From Mya arenaria (lineage: Eukaryota; Mollusca; Bivalvia; Myida; Myidae), in assembly GCF_026914265.1 (NCBI RefSeq), contig NC_069126.1, positions 28,910,854 through 28,974,853 on the forward strand: a DNA stretch of 64,000 bases, written 5' to 3'. The notes under the pieces are model-generated. The model searched no databases. It saw nothing but the letters and a program-made list of their open reading frames with translations, and was not told where the DNA came from. The translations under genes were made by a program, and so were the position numbers. Below are positions 1 to 13,693 of this stretch, piece after piece (position 1 is the first letter of the stretch; every line of letters begins with the position of its first letter).

Positions 1-3000
1 AAATCTATCAGAAGGTTTCACGAGGGCATTTAGAGTAACTTGACCCCTTTTTCAGAAGTGCATTTTCAGATTATTTTTCTTCGAAAATATACTAACGTTG
101 AAATAAAACACAATAAGAACGCTATACATTTTTTTTAAAAATACAATATGCATATATATAACTGATGTTTGTATGCTTATTTCGAGATGTGTATTACACT
201 TAATCAAAAGAGAAGTGTCTGGCAAATCCAAAATTATGATCTCATTTTCATAGCACCTTTAATATCTTAAGACCAAACTGGCAATTGATACAAAATATCA
301 AATAACAATCAAGCAGTGGTATAGTAACATGCTAAAATTATGAAAATAATGGAGACAAAAAAAATGTCTTTTCCTATTGACCATTTCTTACAAAAAAATA
401 AAACTATTTTTCATGTAAAAAATCACCGTTCAAGTATGGTTTAAGATGTCTTATATGTAAAAAAATAAAATATTTACATGTCTATGTATTCTAGATATTA
501 GCATGCATTTCCCTTTTTTCCCAAATCCACGAAAGTCTGGAGATTAAGCCAGCATTGTTTTTAAAATTCTTTTAAACTTTTTTTCAAAGTTCCAAATTCC
601 GTTGCTTGACCTCTATGAGTATTTAGCTACCTTTAATCGCATATGATCGGCTAAATAGCCACAGGGAATTCCAAAATATTTATATTGTATTTATTAAGTT
701 TGGTCATTTTTTCCATAACACCAATAACCGCTTATAAAAAGTTTATCATATCAAAAGTGTTGAGTTAAACTAGCGTTATTTTAAACACATACGGATAACA
801 GGCAGTAAAGTATGGTACCGATATTCCTCATTGAAAACAAGTTTTATGTGTTTGCCCTAAACAATACTCGTGATTAAACACAATTGTATTTGATATATTG
901 AAACAATTGCCCATATATGTAATACAGTGTTTTCGGTTAAACAAGGCAGACATTCAGGTTTCATTAGAGAAGTTGCGAAACAGTACTTGTACTCTACTTG
1001 TAAACTCTTACCAAAGGCGGTAATTATATCATTTATTGATCAAGATATGCTGATAAGTGTGAGGCTTTATGTGGTTTCGTTTGTTTCTCTCGTTCGGTGT
1101 GATTTGAGTCCTTGCCTTGTGTCTCTAAGCAGGATTATACTAGTACTTGGTTTGTCCCTTAAGTTGACATTGTATGTCTACCATTACAAGTAAATACTTT
1201 CGTTAAAATGTGTGTAGAATAAAAACTCTCCTCAAACCATATAATCTCACAGACATTTGCATAACGTTTTGCCTCGTGATATCGTCCATGATTAAATTCC
1301 AATAATGAGATCTGGCTTTGTACAAGCGTACACAAATTCGTGCAATGTAGATCACAAGTTATCCACGTAGCCTCCATTTCGGCTAGACGCTATTACTTAC
1401 ATATAAAGTATATGCGTACCTGATTTACATACTCCTGTATCACTATAAATTTGTTTATAACTTAAAAGTAATCCGAATTGAGTGATATATGGCGACTTTG
1501 GTATTCAATCCAAAACATTGTTTACCAATACAAGGGTTTTATGGGTTTGTTATTTTTTTTAATCAGGATGTAAATAACAGGGATGATACAATAAGTTTAA
1601 AATTATACCGACCAGCATTCATGTTACACAATACAACTGTTATTAATTGTCCGTGGATTTCTTTGTCAGAAAATTGGATTAACCAAAATATACGTGTTAA
1701 CACTTTTAAATCATTTGTAAAAAAATACATGCACAATTCCAATGCCTTAATTCAAATAAATTTATAGAAAGTACAAAACCGAACATCTTTTTAAAACATT
1801 GATTCATTATCTAGAAACTTGTATTGTGTAAATTATATACATATATGTATACATTTCCTAAACAATCTATTATGCAATCAATACTTAATGTAGAGTGTGT
1901 GTGCTTTGAATATGCGCACTAACAAAAGGGTAAAACAATATAAAAAAATCCTAACATCAACCAGATATTCCTAGCAACACTTACTGAATTAAGGGACCAT
2001 ATGTTCAAGCACTCATGTCCGGTCGCAACCCTCAATGGTTTGGTTAAACTGCAAATCGAACGAATCGCAAAAGCATGCATAATGTGAAAGAAATTTAGTG
2101 TCTAAAACAACCTTGCTATTTTGAACTTATATTTACAAGGACCACGAAAAATACGTGACAAACTACAAAATACACTTCCAATACAACTCATTTGATCAAA
2201 TGCAAACTTCACCAAACTTCACCAATATAAATAACACGTACATAATCACATAATGTATACAATTTAGTATTAAGAAAATATCTGCCTCAAATTACTCTTT
2301 GAAATATAAGATCATCTCACCAATAAGTCAAGTGACACAAACAACAATGTAAATCTCACAACTCTAAATTGTTTCAGGTTAAATACTACTGATTTGAATA
2401 CATTGTAACCGTAAAAACCATACGGCTGCATAATAAGTATTCGATTTTTTATGTGTTTAAACTATATTTGTATGATTTTGTTTGTGTTATTCTGTTTGTT
2501 TTGCTCATTTCATGCCACATGTTCTAACAGAACCTTTACAAGAACAACTCCAAACGCCAAAAAACAGACCACACGAACTCCTACACGTACAGGCAACATT
2601 TCGCAACGTCTCATTAAGTGTACAAGCTAAGTACAATAAGAAGCGTCCTCCATATAAACGCCACAACATAAATAAGAAGATAAGAAAAAAAGAAAAAAGG
2701 CTTACTCCACTACATACCGGTGAAAGAGTGAAAAATATTAGTGATTTATAACTTGATCATTTCACTCTGGTTCGAGTGAAACCCTTGCTCATTCCTCTGT
2801 GGACAGACAACTCGGGACAATTTTTTCATCGTTTATAAGATTTGCTTCCCTTGACTTTAAAAAATACCTGTATGTCACAAGTACATGTTTGTTATCGTCT
2901 GTAATGCAGTAATGTACACATTGACCGAATCGTATTGAATTGTCAAAATCAAATTATGCAATAGTTTGAATAAAACAAACATTTTTGCGATTCATTATAA

Positions 3001-5082
3001 CTATTAAAAAAAGAACAAGCTTACCAATTTATGTATGAACTATTTCATGGAACATACTGTTACAATTAACCCGCTTGGTAGGTATCGGTTGAATATTTAC
3101 TTGGCTACATGTGCTAGTAATAGAGTTGATAGATCATTTCGTCCTACAAACTCTAACCGCGTACATGTATGCACAAGCATTTTGAATTTGACCAATTTCC
3201 AGTTTACATTCATCAGTTCAACAATTCATTTTTCTTTTTAAAAACTTTCAAAGTCTGCGCTGCATCCCTCTCAAAAGCATCTTCGGGCACATCCTCGACA
3301 TTTCATCTGGGGTCTTCGTAAACACACGGGAACGTGACATACAACTTTAATAGATATGAAACTAATTCGCTGTCTCAACAACAAAACATCCTTCGGCTGC
3401 ACTGAGCATGAATTCACCCCGAAAAAATACCGTAAGATCCAGGGTTTGAGAGCGACAGTGACTAGATACACACTACGAAAAACACTTAACACAGACTTCA
3501 GTTGCTTTTACGAATACACACTTGAATAAGTCCATCGAAGTTTATTTAAATCTGTTGAAATTGTTTTTGAATGTTTAAAAATGTCACATGCTCAAGTTTC
3601 ATTGAATTGTATTTCTACGCGATACAATTTTTTTATTTCCGAAATGATTTTGTTTAAATACTTGTTTTGTGCCTCTATAAATGTTAATAATGATAGGTTT
3701 CGTTGATGGAAGTAGGGTTTTATCTAAAAATAATTTCAATTCCAACAACCATTTCCATTAAGTGTGGAACTTTTTTTTTAGTAGACGGACTGCTCGCGCG
3801 AGGAGGAGGTAACTTTGACATAGCGAGTATGCCGCAGTTACTTCCCTTCGCAAAGAGGCCACAGCAATTTACTCTAGCGGAAAAATATATTGAAGAAAAA
3901 AACACGATATATGCATGAAATGAAAAGAATACTAGTTGAATTCAGTGTAAGATTTTATTTTCTTTCACTCGTGGTCACAGAAAAATAATATTAACAACGT
4001 CTTAAACAACTAAACATGATCACAGTTTAGATTTCGATTTCTGAAAACGAAATTAGAAAGGCAATTTTATCTCAATAAAAATCCTTTGTATTGACAAGCT
4101 CCCAGCTGAATTTTCTAAAACCTCAATAATGTGTCCTTTGAAAACGTACTGAAATTCCCAGTCAGTAAGTAAGGCGATTATAACCCTATAAATGCGTATT
4201 TAGCGAGGCTTATGATGTTAAGCTCTAAAGAAATATATGTAACTTGTACGGCTACAAGTAGCGTTAATGGTATCAATTCGTCAGTACTTTTGCTTTCTAA
4301 CTTAATACAAAAATGCATGATTGCGTCTCTGGTGCGTTTTTAACATATGTACGAAGTTTCATTGAACTATAATACAGTGCTTTTATTTGATATTCCGAGA
4401 GTTTTAAGACGGCCGTTCGTAAAAATAGAGTTACACTCTTACCAACGATCAGATTATACAACTACTTTTGCTAGTAGCTATTTGATTCATTTTGAAACAA
4501 ATTGCTTAGTAGGTCAGGTAAGATACATATGGTTACCTTTTAAAATTCAATTAATTTTACTTAAGGCAAATTTAATTCTTGATCTTGGTCGTACGCTCTT
4601 TAAAAAAGACAATCCCAGTGATTAGACATGAATCACATCAGTCACCCTGACTGCAAAGTCTATATTATTTTTAATTTGATAAGTGTTCATGTATTGAAAC
4701 ACTGCACGATGGTTATTGCGGTTCTAACTGTTAGATGATCAGCTTCTATTGTTCAATAAGCTACATTTAGAAACCTAATTTATATAATTTTCCGCATAAG
4801 TACGATACGGTTACAAACAGGAAGGTAACACCAAGAGTTTTTTATCTTAAATGAAACAATTTTTTGTATTTTACAAGGAAGTGATCTTTGCTATTTGTTT
4901 ATTTTTTATTATAAGTGGGCTATATGAAAGGACACTAGTCAGCCTCTTTACTTAAACATGCAGGATAGGCTTTACATGGGTGATTTCATGTACTCAGAAC
5001 TAGTTTTAATCCTCAGTGAACTCATGTACTAAATTTAACTTTGTGAAAGCAGTTGCCGCATTTCTTACGAACATTAATTAAT
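1..5082. other. Gene-free AT-rich stretch
   Basis: No reading frame here has a recognisable domain, a splice-bounded structure or a paralogue in the window. Frames up to about 92 codons occur on both strands (for example 1489-1767 plus and 4347-4625 plus), but they have low-complexity or random-looking composition. I see no tRNA, rRNA or clear transposon end. It may be intergenic sequence or an intron of a gene lying outside the window. Confidence 0.6.
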
Positions 5083-5498
5083 TTATAAAATAAAGACTTA
5101 AGACAAAGATCACTTCTCTTTTTCAACACCATTTTAAATTAAACAAAGGGCAGTCTTTACCGCTGAAAGAGTCCCGCCTTCGTTTTATTACCGGAGTTTG
5201 ATAAGATGATTAGTTTCATCAAACACTTCGACAAATCTGTTTCCATAATAATGTTTTAACAGTGCTCCCTCACACAGCCGTATTGTGAAAAGCTTTGTTT
5301 TAAGAAACAAAACGCTCAATTAAACTCTGGTAAAAAACGAAGTTGGGGCTCCAGAAGCGGCACCGACTGCGCTATGTTTCATTTAAAAAGGTGAATAAAT
5401 AGTGAAGTTATCTTCGTTTGAATTATTTATTCGAAGCAAATATTTCCTTTCGACGTAGCATTTATGACGCAATTTATCACGTGGTATATACTCACTGG
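5083..5498. mobile_element. Foldback (MITE-like) element, family C, copy 1
   Basis: This stretch matches the element at 61053-61518. Both carry arms containing ACCATTTTAAAT-like and AAAGACTT-like blocks in opposite orientation, and both end with CACGTGGTAT followed by a CACTG-type terminus. The right end here reads ATCACGTGGTATATACTC then ACTGG. The left terminal part of the left arm is missing compared with the 61-kb copy, so this copy is truncated. It has no coding capacity. The superfamily is not certain. Confidence 0.6.
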
Positions 5499-6775
5499 TT
5501 TAAAAACTGCATTTAAAAAGGAGCTTGGTTAGTTTGTTTTACTATTGTGTGTATCCCTGTAGTTTCCATTGTTTTTCATGTTGCCTTTAAAGATGCATTC
5601 TTAATCCTAAATAGGAGTTACAATAATTTAATTCAATTGCTTTAGTATACCAAAAAGGATGAATAAATGTCGAAAACGACGATTCTTGTGAAGGATACCG
5701 AGTTTAATTTGAATGTAAAAATAAGCCGTTATTTCACTAATCAGAAGAATCAAAACAGCCGGAAACGTCCTCTTCGATTCCATGGTTCTCAAAGCAGGCT
5801 TATATATCTGTGAATTATTAAATAATTTTAGAATCATCAGTAAGCACATTTGTAAACGTACCTGCTAATCACCAATGTGTCCCGGGTTCGATGCCCGGAT
5901 GGGGCGTAAAGGAGATTGGTTTGAGGTCACGAAGCCACCCAAGGCTTCTGTCCGATTTTCACAACAAAAACTTCAAAAATTTCGCAAAACACGGTGCTTA
6001 CAAGAGTAACTTGGTATATGTTAATACAACATTTTCGCAGTCGTTGTAAAATAAGTGTACATAATAGATTCAATAAAAACATTTTGTTGGAAGTACCGGT
6101 TTACTTATTTAAATCCGAAAGCTTGTGAACAATCGTAGAACGGTTTACTGTGCATTTGTTTATTTCTTTACGCGTCGTCAAAGGTTTGGTTATTTAAAAT
6201 TGGATAATGTGTATTTTTCTTTAATATATTTAAATATTTTATGTTTTTACAGCATATTTGCGTCAAGAGTTCAATAATTACTGCCTTTGTTACTATCCTT
6301 ATTGGTAAAAGGTTCTTTCAAAACGAGATTTTTTTTAAAACGTATTTAATAAGTGTTGGCACCAGAAACGTTTTCGGTTTAAATGAAATCAATTAGTCTT
6401 TGCAATCTGAACGTTTTCAATGTTATATGGATATAGTTTAATGTAACAGTATTGTTTTCTACCAAAGATCCTTCCGTCAGTACAGTACCACTTTAAACAC
6501 AATCCTACCAAAGTAACACCCTTATATGTTTGCAATAAAATTTTGAAAAATACGAGTTTAATTTACGTTAATTTTGTTATTAGTGTTTTTTTAAACAGAT
6601 TATAACTGTGTAAAAAGTGCGTCTGAACAAAAAATAATAACAGGTTCTGTATTTATAGACTTCCTCAAGGAAAGATGTGACACTTATCAAACAATAGGAA
6701 CCAGGCACAGAATCACGAGTTTTGAAGTGTCGGATAAGTACATTGTTATTGCGAAAAAAGTGTAGATATGTATAT
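5499..6775. other. Gene-free stretch with a possible SINE fragment
   Basis: No gene was found. At 5874-5906 there is a tRNA T-arm-like segment (CCCGGGTTCGATGCCCGG) containing a good polymerase III B-box core. It is followed by GATTGGTTTGAGGTCACG, which loosely resembles the body of SINE family B elsewhere in the window. A convincing A-box partner upstream is not visible, so this is at best a SINE fragment on the plus strand. Confidence 0.4.
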
Positions 6776-6838
6776 GTTGTTTTTGTTGTTGATGATGATG
6801 TTGTTGTTGTTGTTGTTGTTCTTCTTCTTCTTCTTGTT
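6776..6838. repeat. Compound trinucleotide microsatellite
   Basis: A run of GTT, GAT and CTT triplets forms a compound microsatellite of about 60 bp. On the minus strand it creates misleading reading frames rich in Asn or Thr. Confidence 0.9.
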
Positions 6839-6845
6839 GTACAAA

Positions 6846-7025
6846 ACTGCGCCCCTCCCTGACATCCGTAATTTATTTGAACGTTTTGGGAGGGTGGAAT
6901 AATCAATTTCTACTCCAAAAAGGTGTATGTTATTGCTTTTTTCTCCTACATTGAAATCAAAACCTTGTTTTACTATGCGGCAAACACGCCCCCTCCCTCG
7001 CCACCCCACCCCAGCCCCGCTAGTG
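6846..7025. repeat. Dispersed repeat related to those at 28.1 and 55.6 kb
   Basis: A block beginning TGCGCCCCTCCCTGACAT, followed by AATTTATTTGAA and later CTCCTACATTGAAA, resembles the segment at 55610-55750 (TTGCGCCCCTCGCCCAGAA, AATTTATTTGAG, CCCTATATTGAAAA). The shared family also has a copy at 28.1 kb. Its left end is not preserved here. It carries no coding sequence. Confidence 0.45.
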
Positions 7026-8720
7026 TAGAGTTTAAGACATCATTAAGGTTGAATGCTTGTAGAATATGTTCGATACACATAGTTTTAGCCTTTTCAGTCA
7101 GGCCAAAAACAAAGAGTTAATTGTTTCCGCTTCAGGTTCGGTGTGTCAGAATCTTCAGTTTAAGATAAAGCTTTGTCTAAGCGTCATTTTCACTCTTAAA
7201 ATACGCTTAAAATTTTGTTAGGGTCAACGTTGTCGACTAGGAACCTCCATATACTTCCAACCAACTTTACCAAAAGGAGGAATAAAACATTTCTAGTGCT
7301 TATAAACAAATTAATTAGGGTCGTTCGGGAAAACGTAAAAAATAACAGTTTTTGATATGCCTTATTAGCCAGTTCAGTAAAACATTTTTCATTTCATTTC
7401 GCTCATAAGAGGTTAAGAAGTACTCTTATGTTCAGAATATTACAGATGTTTTGATAAGTAATTGGTTGACGACAAGTTAATATGTGTGGAACAAAACTTG
7501 TTTATCATTAAAGATATAAGAATACTGAACTCTTAGCGGATCGCTTTTGCAAATTTTGATAACTTGACAACTAATCGACAATTTATCCGCATTATTCTAC
7601 AGCTGGCTATTGCTGTAAAATAACAGGAAATATGAATGAATGCCAATCCAATCATATTTGCCATTGCATGATGATAGTGGACTGATGCGGTCAGCTGTAT
7701 TTACTGTCTTGTCACAAGTCTAAAACATGATGAACGGTGACTGAGCGGTTGGTGGTTGCTGACCGAATGGTTTTGATTGTTGTCTAATTGCATGCTCGTT
7801 AATCTTTATTTTCTCACCAAATTTGTTCGGGTCACTTACTTTACTAGCATACGACTTATAACAAACGTTCGGTTTCAAATACTTTTAAGGTGATGGAACT
7901 GGGAAAGAGGGCTGTTTTGATGAATAACACACGATTTTGATTCACCATTTACTTGCACATTTGGAGGAAAACAACAAATATAATTACAATATGGCTAATC
8001 AGCAACAAAACCAGTCTACGTATCTGTCACTACAATTAAATGCAAGATTAATATGCAATAAGTTTATACATATAAGAATTTTCTCTATACCGCATGTAGA
8101 AAACAAAACTTCATAAACGAGTGTACTATTTTAAGATGTGTTTTACGGTTTTCTTACAATGTAAATTTGTATGTTATTGTGTTTTATATCTGTTTTGTGT
8201 AATACATAAACGTGAATTAAATTAATTTTACACAAATAATTCTTCTTTTTTTCACTTTATTTTTCAATAATACGTTTGCGGTTTTCACAACGGTAACAAG
8301 ATCGTTCAATTGCAGAAGTCGGATGTCGGACATAAATCAAACTCAAAGTTGTTGTTTTTTGTAATTCGTTTGTCTCGAATATTCGTTGTCTCGAAGAAAT
8401 AATTTGTCCGATATACACATTCTGAAAAATTTATTATTCTAATTCACTGTGTTTAAAGACACAAAATAAGGGTCCAATTTACAATGATATAGAGACACAA
8501 ACGCTAAATACCACATATACAAATACAAACAGATCACACATGCATTTGGGTTAAGCTAAAACTGTGCAATGTATTTTTGTTCCTTCGATATGGATATAAA
8601 AACAGATTTAAAGCATGTATATTTCGGTTCCTGACAAAGAAGGCGCTTGACTCTCTAGTTGCACCCACTCTAAGAACAAATCATGGAACCACATCTGCTT
8701 TCTACAAGTAGTTATTCTAA
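7026..8720. other. Gene-free stretch 3' of the GPCR gene
   Basis: This lies just downstream of the minus-strand GPCR stop codon, so the part nearest 8720 should be its 3' untranslated region. No strong open frame, RNA gene or transposon end is seen in the rest. Confidence 0.5.
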
Positions 8721-9489
8721 CTAAATTTTACATTTATACAATGTCTTAAAGACTTTTATGAACGCATCACGAAACTCCTTACTTGTATAGGCGTAAATAA
8801 AAGGATTAAGCGTAGAGTTGACGTACGTCACCCAGAAGAAAAATGTGTACATCTCTGCCGGAACTAGGTCTGGTGCCCATGCGTACATATCGAATGCAAT
8901 GTAAAATGGAAACCAACATATCAAATAACTGCTTAAAACGTATGTTAGTGTTATGAATATTCTTCGCTCACGACTGTTACTTCTTTCCTTTTGGCGTTTT
9001 CGACGACCAGTTTTTCGCGGAGGTAATCTTTCATTACCATACGCACTGCCACCAAACTGCGAAGTAGCCTGGAACTGATCATGACTGCCTGTTTGTGTCG
9101 TCTCCGTAGACCTATATGGGCCCTGCGATATTTCTTCCACTCGAAGGTGATCTCGATTTCCTTCTTCGTTTAAGATTGCGGAATTGCCACTGGGTTCTCC
9201 GATTCTCTCGCTGTGCTCTGCAGAATTTACAGTTAGTTTAACGGTCGATACAGCGGTTTGCGTTCGTGCCTGTGAATTTGCGGCAAAAATAGTAGCTTGA
9301 CGTCGCATTACCAAAAATACCTTGACATAGGAAAACACCATCATGAGGCAAGGAATGTAGTGGCCAACTATCGCCACAAATATGACAAATTCAAGGTTGT
9401 CCGACGGCTCCCAAATACAGAAATGGTCCTCGTTATGTTGCAGTCGGTCGCCAATAAAGGGTGGTGTCCAGATTGCAATCACAGAAAAC
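8721..9489 (-). CDS. Aminergic-type class A GPCR, exon 2 (TM4 end to C-terminus)
   Basis: This is the last coding exon of the receptor whose first exon lies at 11728-12215. The acceptor AACAATTGCAG ends at 9490. The first exon base completes the Trp codon begun in exon 1, giving TM4 as VFIW-FSVIAIWTPPFIG. The exon covers residues 164-418: the second extracellular loop with its disulfide Cys (HFCIWEP); TM5 with Pro5.50 (GHYIPCLM) and no Ser at 5.42 or 5.46; a long third loop (about 226-337) rich in Ser, Arg and Gln; TM6 with CWFPFY; and TM7 with W7.40, Y7.43 and NPFIY. The short tail ends LYKCKI and a TAG stop. Lack of the TM5 serines argues against a catecholamine ligand, and Tyr at 6.52 instead of Asn argues against a classical muscarinic receptor. 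The ligand is unknown. Confidence 0.9.
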
Positions 9490-11727
9490 CTGCAATTGTT
9501 CAAGACTACAGTTTATTTACACAGATAAAACAGGATGCGTACACATAAAAACAAAAAGGTGCGTTATAAAACACAGTCAATGGGCAGTTAAAAATCAACC
9601 GTTGTTTTTTAAGTGACACAAGGAGCGATAATCACATTAGGTCAAACACAATACTACCATCTATCATATTTTCGGTATTGATTTTATAAATTCCTGCGGG
9701 TTACATAGATTTATTAGTTAAAAAATGAAATAAAACTGTTTGAAACAGTAAAAATATAAAAAAAAAATATATTTTTTTTTTAGCCCACTCTCACTTCAAA
9801 ATCAAAGTCACCACGCTAAGGGCATGGACACACTTTCAACGACTTCATTTTTAAAATAACGTTACGTTCGAGTACATTTTGGCGAGTTTTTCAAAAAAAA
9901 AACAACAATCTACTGTCATTTTATATCCATTAAAGGCATATGTAACATGAAAAAGACTTTTCTTCCGTATAAGATCGCACTAAATTCCAATTTAAGAACT
10001 CCAAGAGTAAATACTTGAAACAGAAAATTGTCTTCTATATATAACATTCATCAACAAAATGATATTCGCTGCCTGGCCAATAATTGCTAGAAACAATGTA
10101 CATCCAATGACTAATAAAATCTAACCGCCTCTACTTAAATGTATCCACAGATTAACTAAATTTCAAAAAAAAAACAGGGAGGGAAGGGGGGGGGGGGTAG
10201 GTTAGCCATGGACAACTGTTAAGGACAAACGTTCTGCGCGGATTATATAGTTCAATGCAAATTAAGTAACAACAAATCGTGCTAGTTAGAATGATTCTGT
10301 TTCTTTGAAAAAATGACAACAAACTATTTCATTTCCATTCAATTTCCCTTTCATTTCAATTGCATTTTTTTTTGGCGGGACAAACTGGTAAAATTTCGTA
10401 TTGCTTGGGCGTAGTCTCACGGCCAATGTTTTGACATGGATGCATCAAATCGTTTCCAACTTGCCAAATTATCGTTATAGACATATAAAGAACGTTGTTT
10501 TTGTGAACATTCAAGCTCCATTGCGCGTGAACAGGTTTTACGTACTCTTAGGACTGTCAAATAGCCTACATACATTTTTGCGGTCAAATAACATCATAGT
10601 GTGTGAATTCTTGAGCAATATCTTTACACATGAATCTGTTATCATAGGTTTAATCACTAGACTAATTGATTGTGCCTATAATTTATCACCAAAAAGGTAT
10701 GCGCATTGCTGGTTAATATTCAAAACCCGAGCAAACGTTTGTCTTTTAAAACAGATCGGTTTCTTAAGTTGATTTGCATTTAAACATTATTTCAAATTAT
10801 AAAAATGGCCACGCTTGACATTAATTTCGACAAGTCATTCTTATTTGCAATTTCATTGATATTTATTCATTCGCCCTGTATAGTAACAATAATCGACGCA
10901 TTGCTTTTCGCGTCATATGATTAAGTAAACAAGCGTTTTTCGAAGCGATAGAAGCAGTGGAAGCCGCTTTTATTCACCCCTAACTTGCACAAAATTGCTC
11001 ATCTCGAGTATTGTTGTTTTTTTTCACTGTTTTATTTTTTATTTCCTAAACAGTTATAAGATCTTATGATCTAAGAATGGTTACATGCTTCTCAAATATA
11101 ATCGCTTTTGTTTAACTGGAAAAGTATATCCGCATTTAAATTTGTACACAGTTAGATGATTCATATAGTTTTGCATTCGTTGTGTTACGCTGAATCTTAA
11201 TGTAATTGTGCATATTCAGTATCGCGTTTGACAATCTTACAGTCAATATAGTGCTTACTATTGTTATAATCCAAAATACTTCTCATTGTTTGTGCTATAT
11301 TTAAGACGTAAAACATACCAAAGAGTTTCATATGACATTAAAAGGACAGGACATTCAGCTCCAGAAAGGTGTATATGGACCGAGGAATTCGCAGAGATAC
11401 ATTCACCTTCGGGGACTGTCTGACCAAGTGGTGTGATATATTTCCTAAATTTATCGAACATTTATATTACCATTTAATATTTCTAAAACGATTTTGGTGG
11501 GTTTTTTTGCTCAAAGCAAATAATGCAAAAACAACAATTTTACGCTCTAGTGAAAGACGCCAAGCCGTATTAATTATCTTATGACTACAGCGGTTCAAAT
11601 CTTAAATAAATGAATACATATAAATTTCCCTTTTTTATGAAAAACTACAATTAATGGATATTTTATAAGCTGAATAATTTAAAGGAAAGCATATGCTAAT
11701 TCCTTTTATTCGGTATTCGGTACTTAC
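9490..11727 (-). other. Intron of the GPCR gene
   Basis: The intron is about 2.24 kb, with donor TTG/GTAAGTA at 11727 and acceptor TTGCAG ending at 9490. It splits a Trp codon in TM4 after its second base (phase 2). It holds a G-run (about 10185-10197) and AT-rich unique sequence. The 123-codon plus-strand frame at 10401-10772 has no recognisable features and I regard it as chance. Confidence 0.85.
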
Positions 11728-12215
11728 CAAATGAAAACAAGAACCATAGCCGTTCGAAAACGGTTGTTGTGTGTCCTATAATGAATAGCCCATGTTACAC
11801 ACCAGAATCGGTCCACGGAGATGGCGACTAACGTAAACACAGACGCAAATGTCATCGCAAAGTCAAAGTAGATCCACACACCGCACATGATTCGTCCGAA
11901 CGGCCAGTATCCAAGCAGCGTATCTAACGTATAAAACGTCATTGCCGTTATGGCAACGAAGAAGTCCGTCACCGCAAGGTTCAAAATATAGAGATTAAAT
12001 GGCTGCAGCAGACGTCGCTCGATTACAAAGGAAAGAAGAACAAGAAGATTGCCGAAAATTGTAACAACGTCAAGAATTGTCAAAACGACCGCTAGAATAA
12101 CGTTCTTTGTCGTTGCTTGAAATTCCAGCGGAACGAATTGAGTTGTGCTGTCTTCAAAATTAGCAGCAATTGTGTCATTGTTACAAATTATTGTAGTATT
12201 ATTTGCGCATAACAT
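11728..12215 (-). CDS. Aminergic-type class A GPCR, exon 1 (N-terminus to TM4)
   Basis: This is the start of a seven-helix plasma-membrane receptor expected to signal through heterotrimeric G proteins. The ATG at 12215 gives a short extracellular N-terminus with NxT/S glycosylation sites (CANNTT, CNNDT). TM1 has the GN of GNLLVLLSF, TM2 has NLAVTD (Asp2.50), TM3 has Cys3.25 and Asp3.32 (GVWIYFDF), and a DRF variant of DRY is followed by WCVTWAIHYR. Asp3.32, with W7.40 and Y7.43 from exon 2, is the amine-binding signature. The spliced protein is about 418 aa, normal for the class. It looks closest to the muscarinic/histamine branch of invertebrate amine receptors, but pharmacology cannot be read from the sequence. 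The gene is single copy in this window and unrelated to its neighbours. Confidence 0.9.
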
Positions 12216-13693
12216 AATGACTCACGCTGGTAAAACGCTTTATAAAATACTACATATGTATCAAACCGTAAAAAATGATGTGAATCATTTAAATCCGAAC
12301 ATTCAAGTATGTTACAAAGTGAGATAGCATGTCGACATCTACCAACTATTCTTCGCGTAAGTAACTGTCCAATGCTGGTTCAATGACAGCGCTGAGACCT
12401 TACGTGCCTGAACGACAGGTGTGCTTTATAGTTCTTATAAAAAATCCATTGACTATTGAAGCTCTAGCATTTCTTTCCGTGTGTCACGTATTTGTAGTTA
12501 TACTCGTTCAACCTCTTTTTCTGTTTCCAATTATAAGTAAGGACCCCTATGTTTACCACAGTGACTAGGAATTTTGTCTTTAAATATCACGATAAATGAA
12601 TAATATTGTTGTTGTTTTTACATCGAGCTTTCTTCTATGACCAATTCATTTATTGCAAATTTGAAATAAACGATTTTTCAACCCCAAAGAAAGGAAATAT
12701 TATCATCAACACCTGTTTTCGAATTTGAAAAATTTTAATCGATAAAACCAAAATTAGAGCCAAAAAAATAACAATACAAAAAAATTGAATTGAATATTTA
12801 TTTATAAGTGTATTACAAAATCATTAAAAGTTAAAAAAAGCATTCAATTATAGTGACTTAAACAATACACTCGAAAAGACAATACATGTTTCATTACTTG
12901 ACCTTTTTAAAGTATGTTTTTGTATTTTTTCTTTTAGCACGATCCCAAACAGAATCTGCTTTATTTAAATTATCACTTCATCTTTAATCTTCAATTACTT
13001 ATCACTGTGTTGCTTATAAGCATTCGTATTGCATTGAATTATAGTATTACGGCCTTGGCGAACAGGGACTATTGACGTAGATGATATCTGTCTACTTCCC
13101 TAGGGGACAGACTCTTTTTTCCCGAAAATGGAAACAAAATCTCATATAATGAGAATTTCACTATTTATTTCATGATGTTTCTGAGTGATATATACGCTAG
13201 TCAGAAACAGATCATAATTGACTGAACTGTGGATGCACTGCTGGATCAAAAGACGAAACTCGTTCGGCTTGTTTTAAATTTAGTACATTTTAGCGGTATT
13301 ACACAGGCTTTTTACCGACAATATAGTTCAAACTTTAAAAGGTTAGCTAAATCGTAAAACAATATGTTCATAAATATGACCAATAGAAAATTTCCAATTT
13401 AAATAGTATTATGCCGTTAACGCAATTACGATATAAAATACCGTTGTGGCGAAATTGAAGACCAATCGAATTTGCCTTTCTAAGTTTAATGTAAATTCTA
13501 TATCGATAAGCCACTGACCGATAAACTCGATTGTAGATCACGTTTTACTTAATTAGTACAATACGGTTCGTTGATGTATTCCGGAATATATGACGTCTAC
13601 ATGTAATTGACCGCAATGCCATTGGGGCTCAGAATTGCCTCAGGGGACAATTAAGATTATAGCTTAGTTTATATTATTTTACCTTAAATGAGA
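12216..13693. other. Gene-free stretch 5' of the GPCR gene
   Basis: This should contain the promoter and 5' untranslated region of the minus-strand GPCR, but I cannot place a start site. No clear TATA box with an initiator is seen. The sequence is AT-rich and unique within the window. Confidence 0.45.

Noticed and set aside
2482-2751. 89-codon plus-strand frame rich in Lys and Arg, ending TGERVKNISDL
   Set aside because: The TGER piece recalls a zinc-finger linker, but there are no Cys/His pairs around it and no splice context.
6580-7009. Minus-strand frames rich in Thr, Asn or Lys
   Set aside because: They are translations of the trinucleotide microsatellite.
10185-10197. G-runs and C-runs here and at about 51339 and 59418 as G-quadruplex signals
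   Set aside because: Single homopolymer runs; no four-tract pattern nearby and they are known to vary by sequencing error.
10401-10772. 123-codon plus-strand frame in the GPCR intron
   Set aside because: No domain, no splice signals that make sense, and it lies inside a well-supported intron on the other strand.
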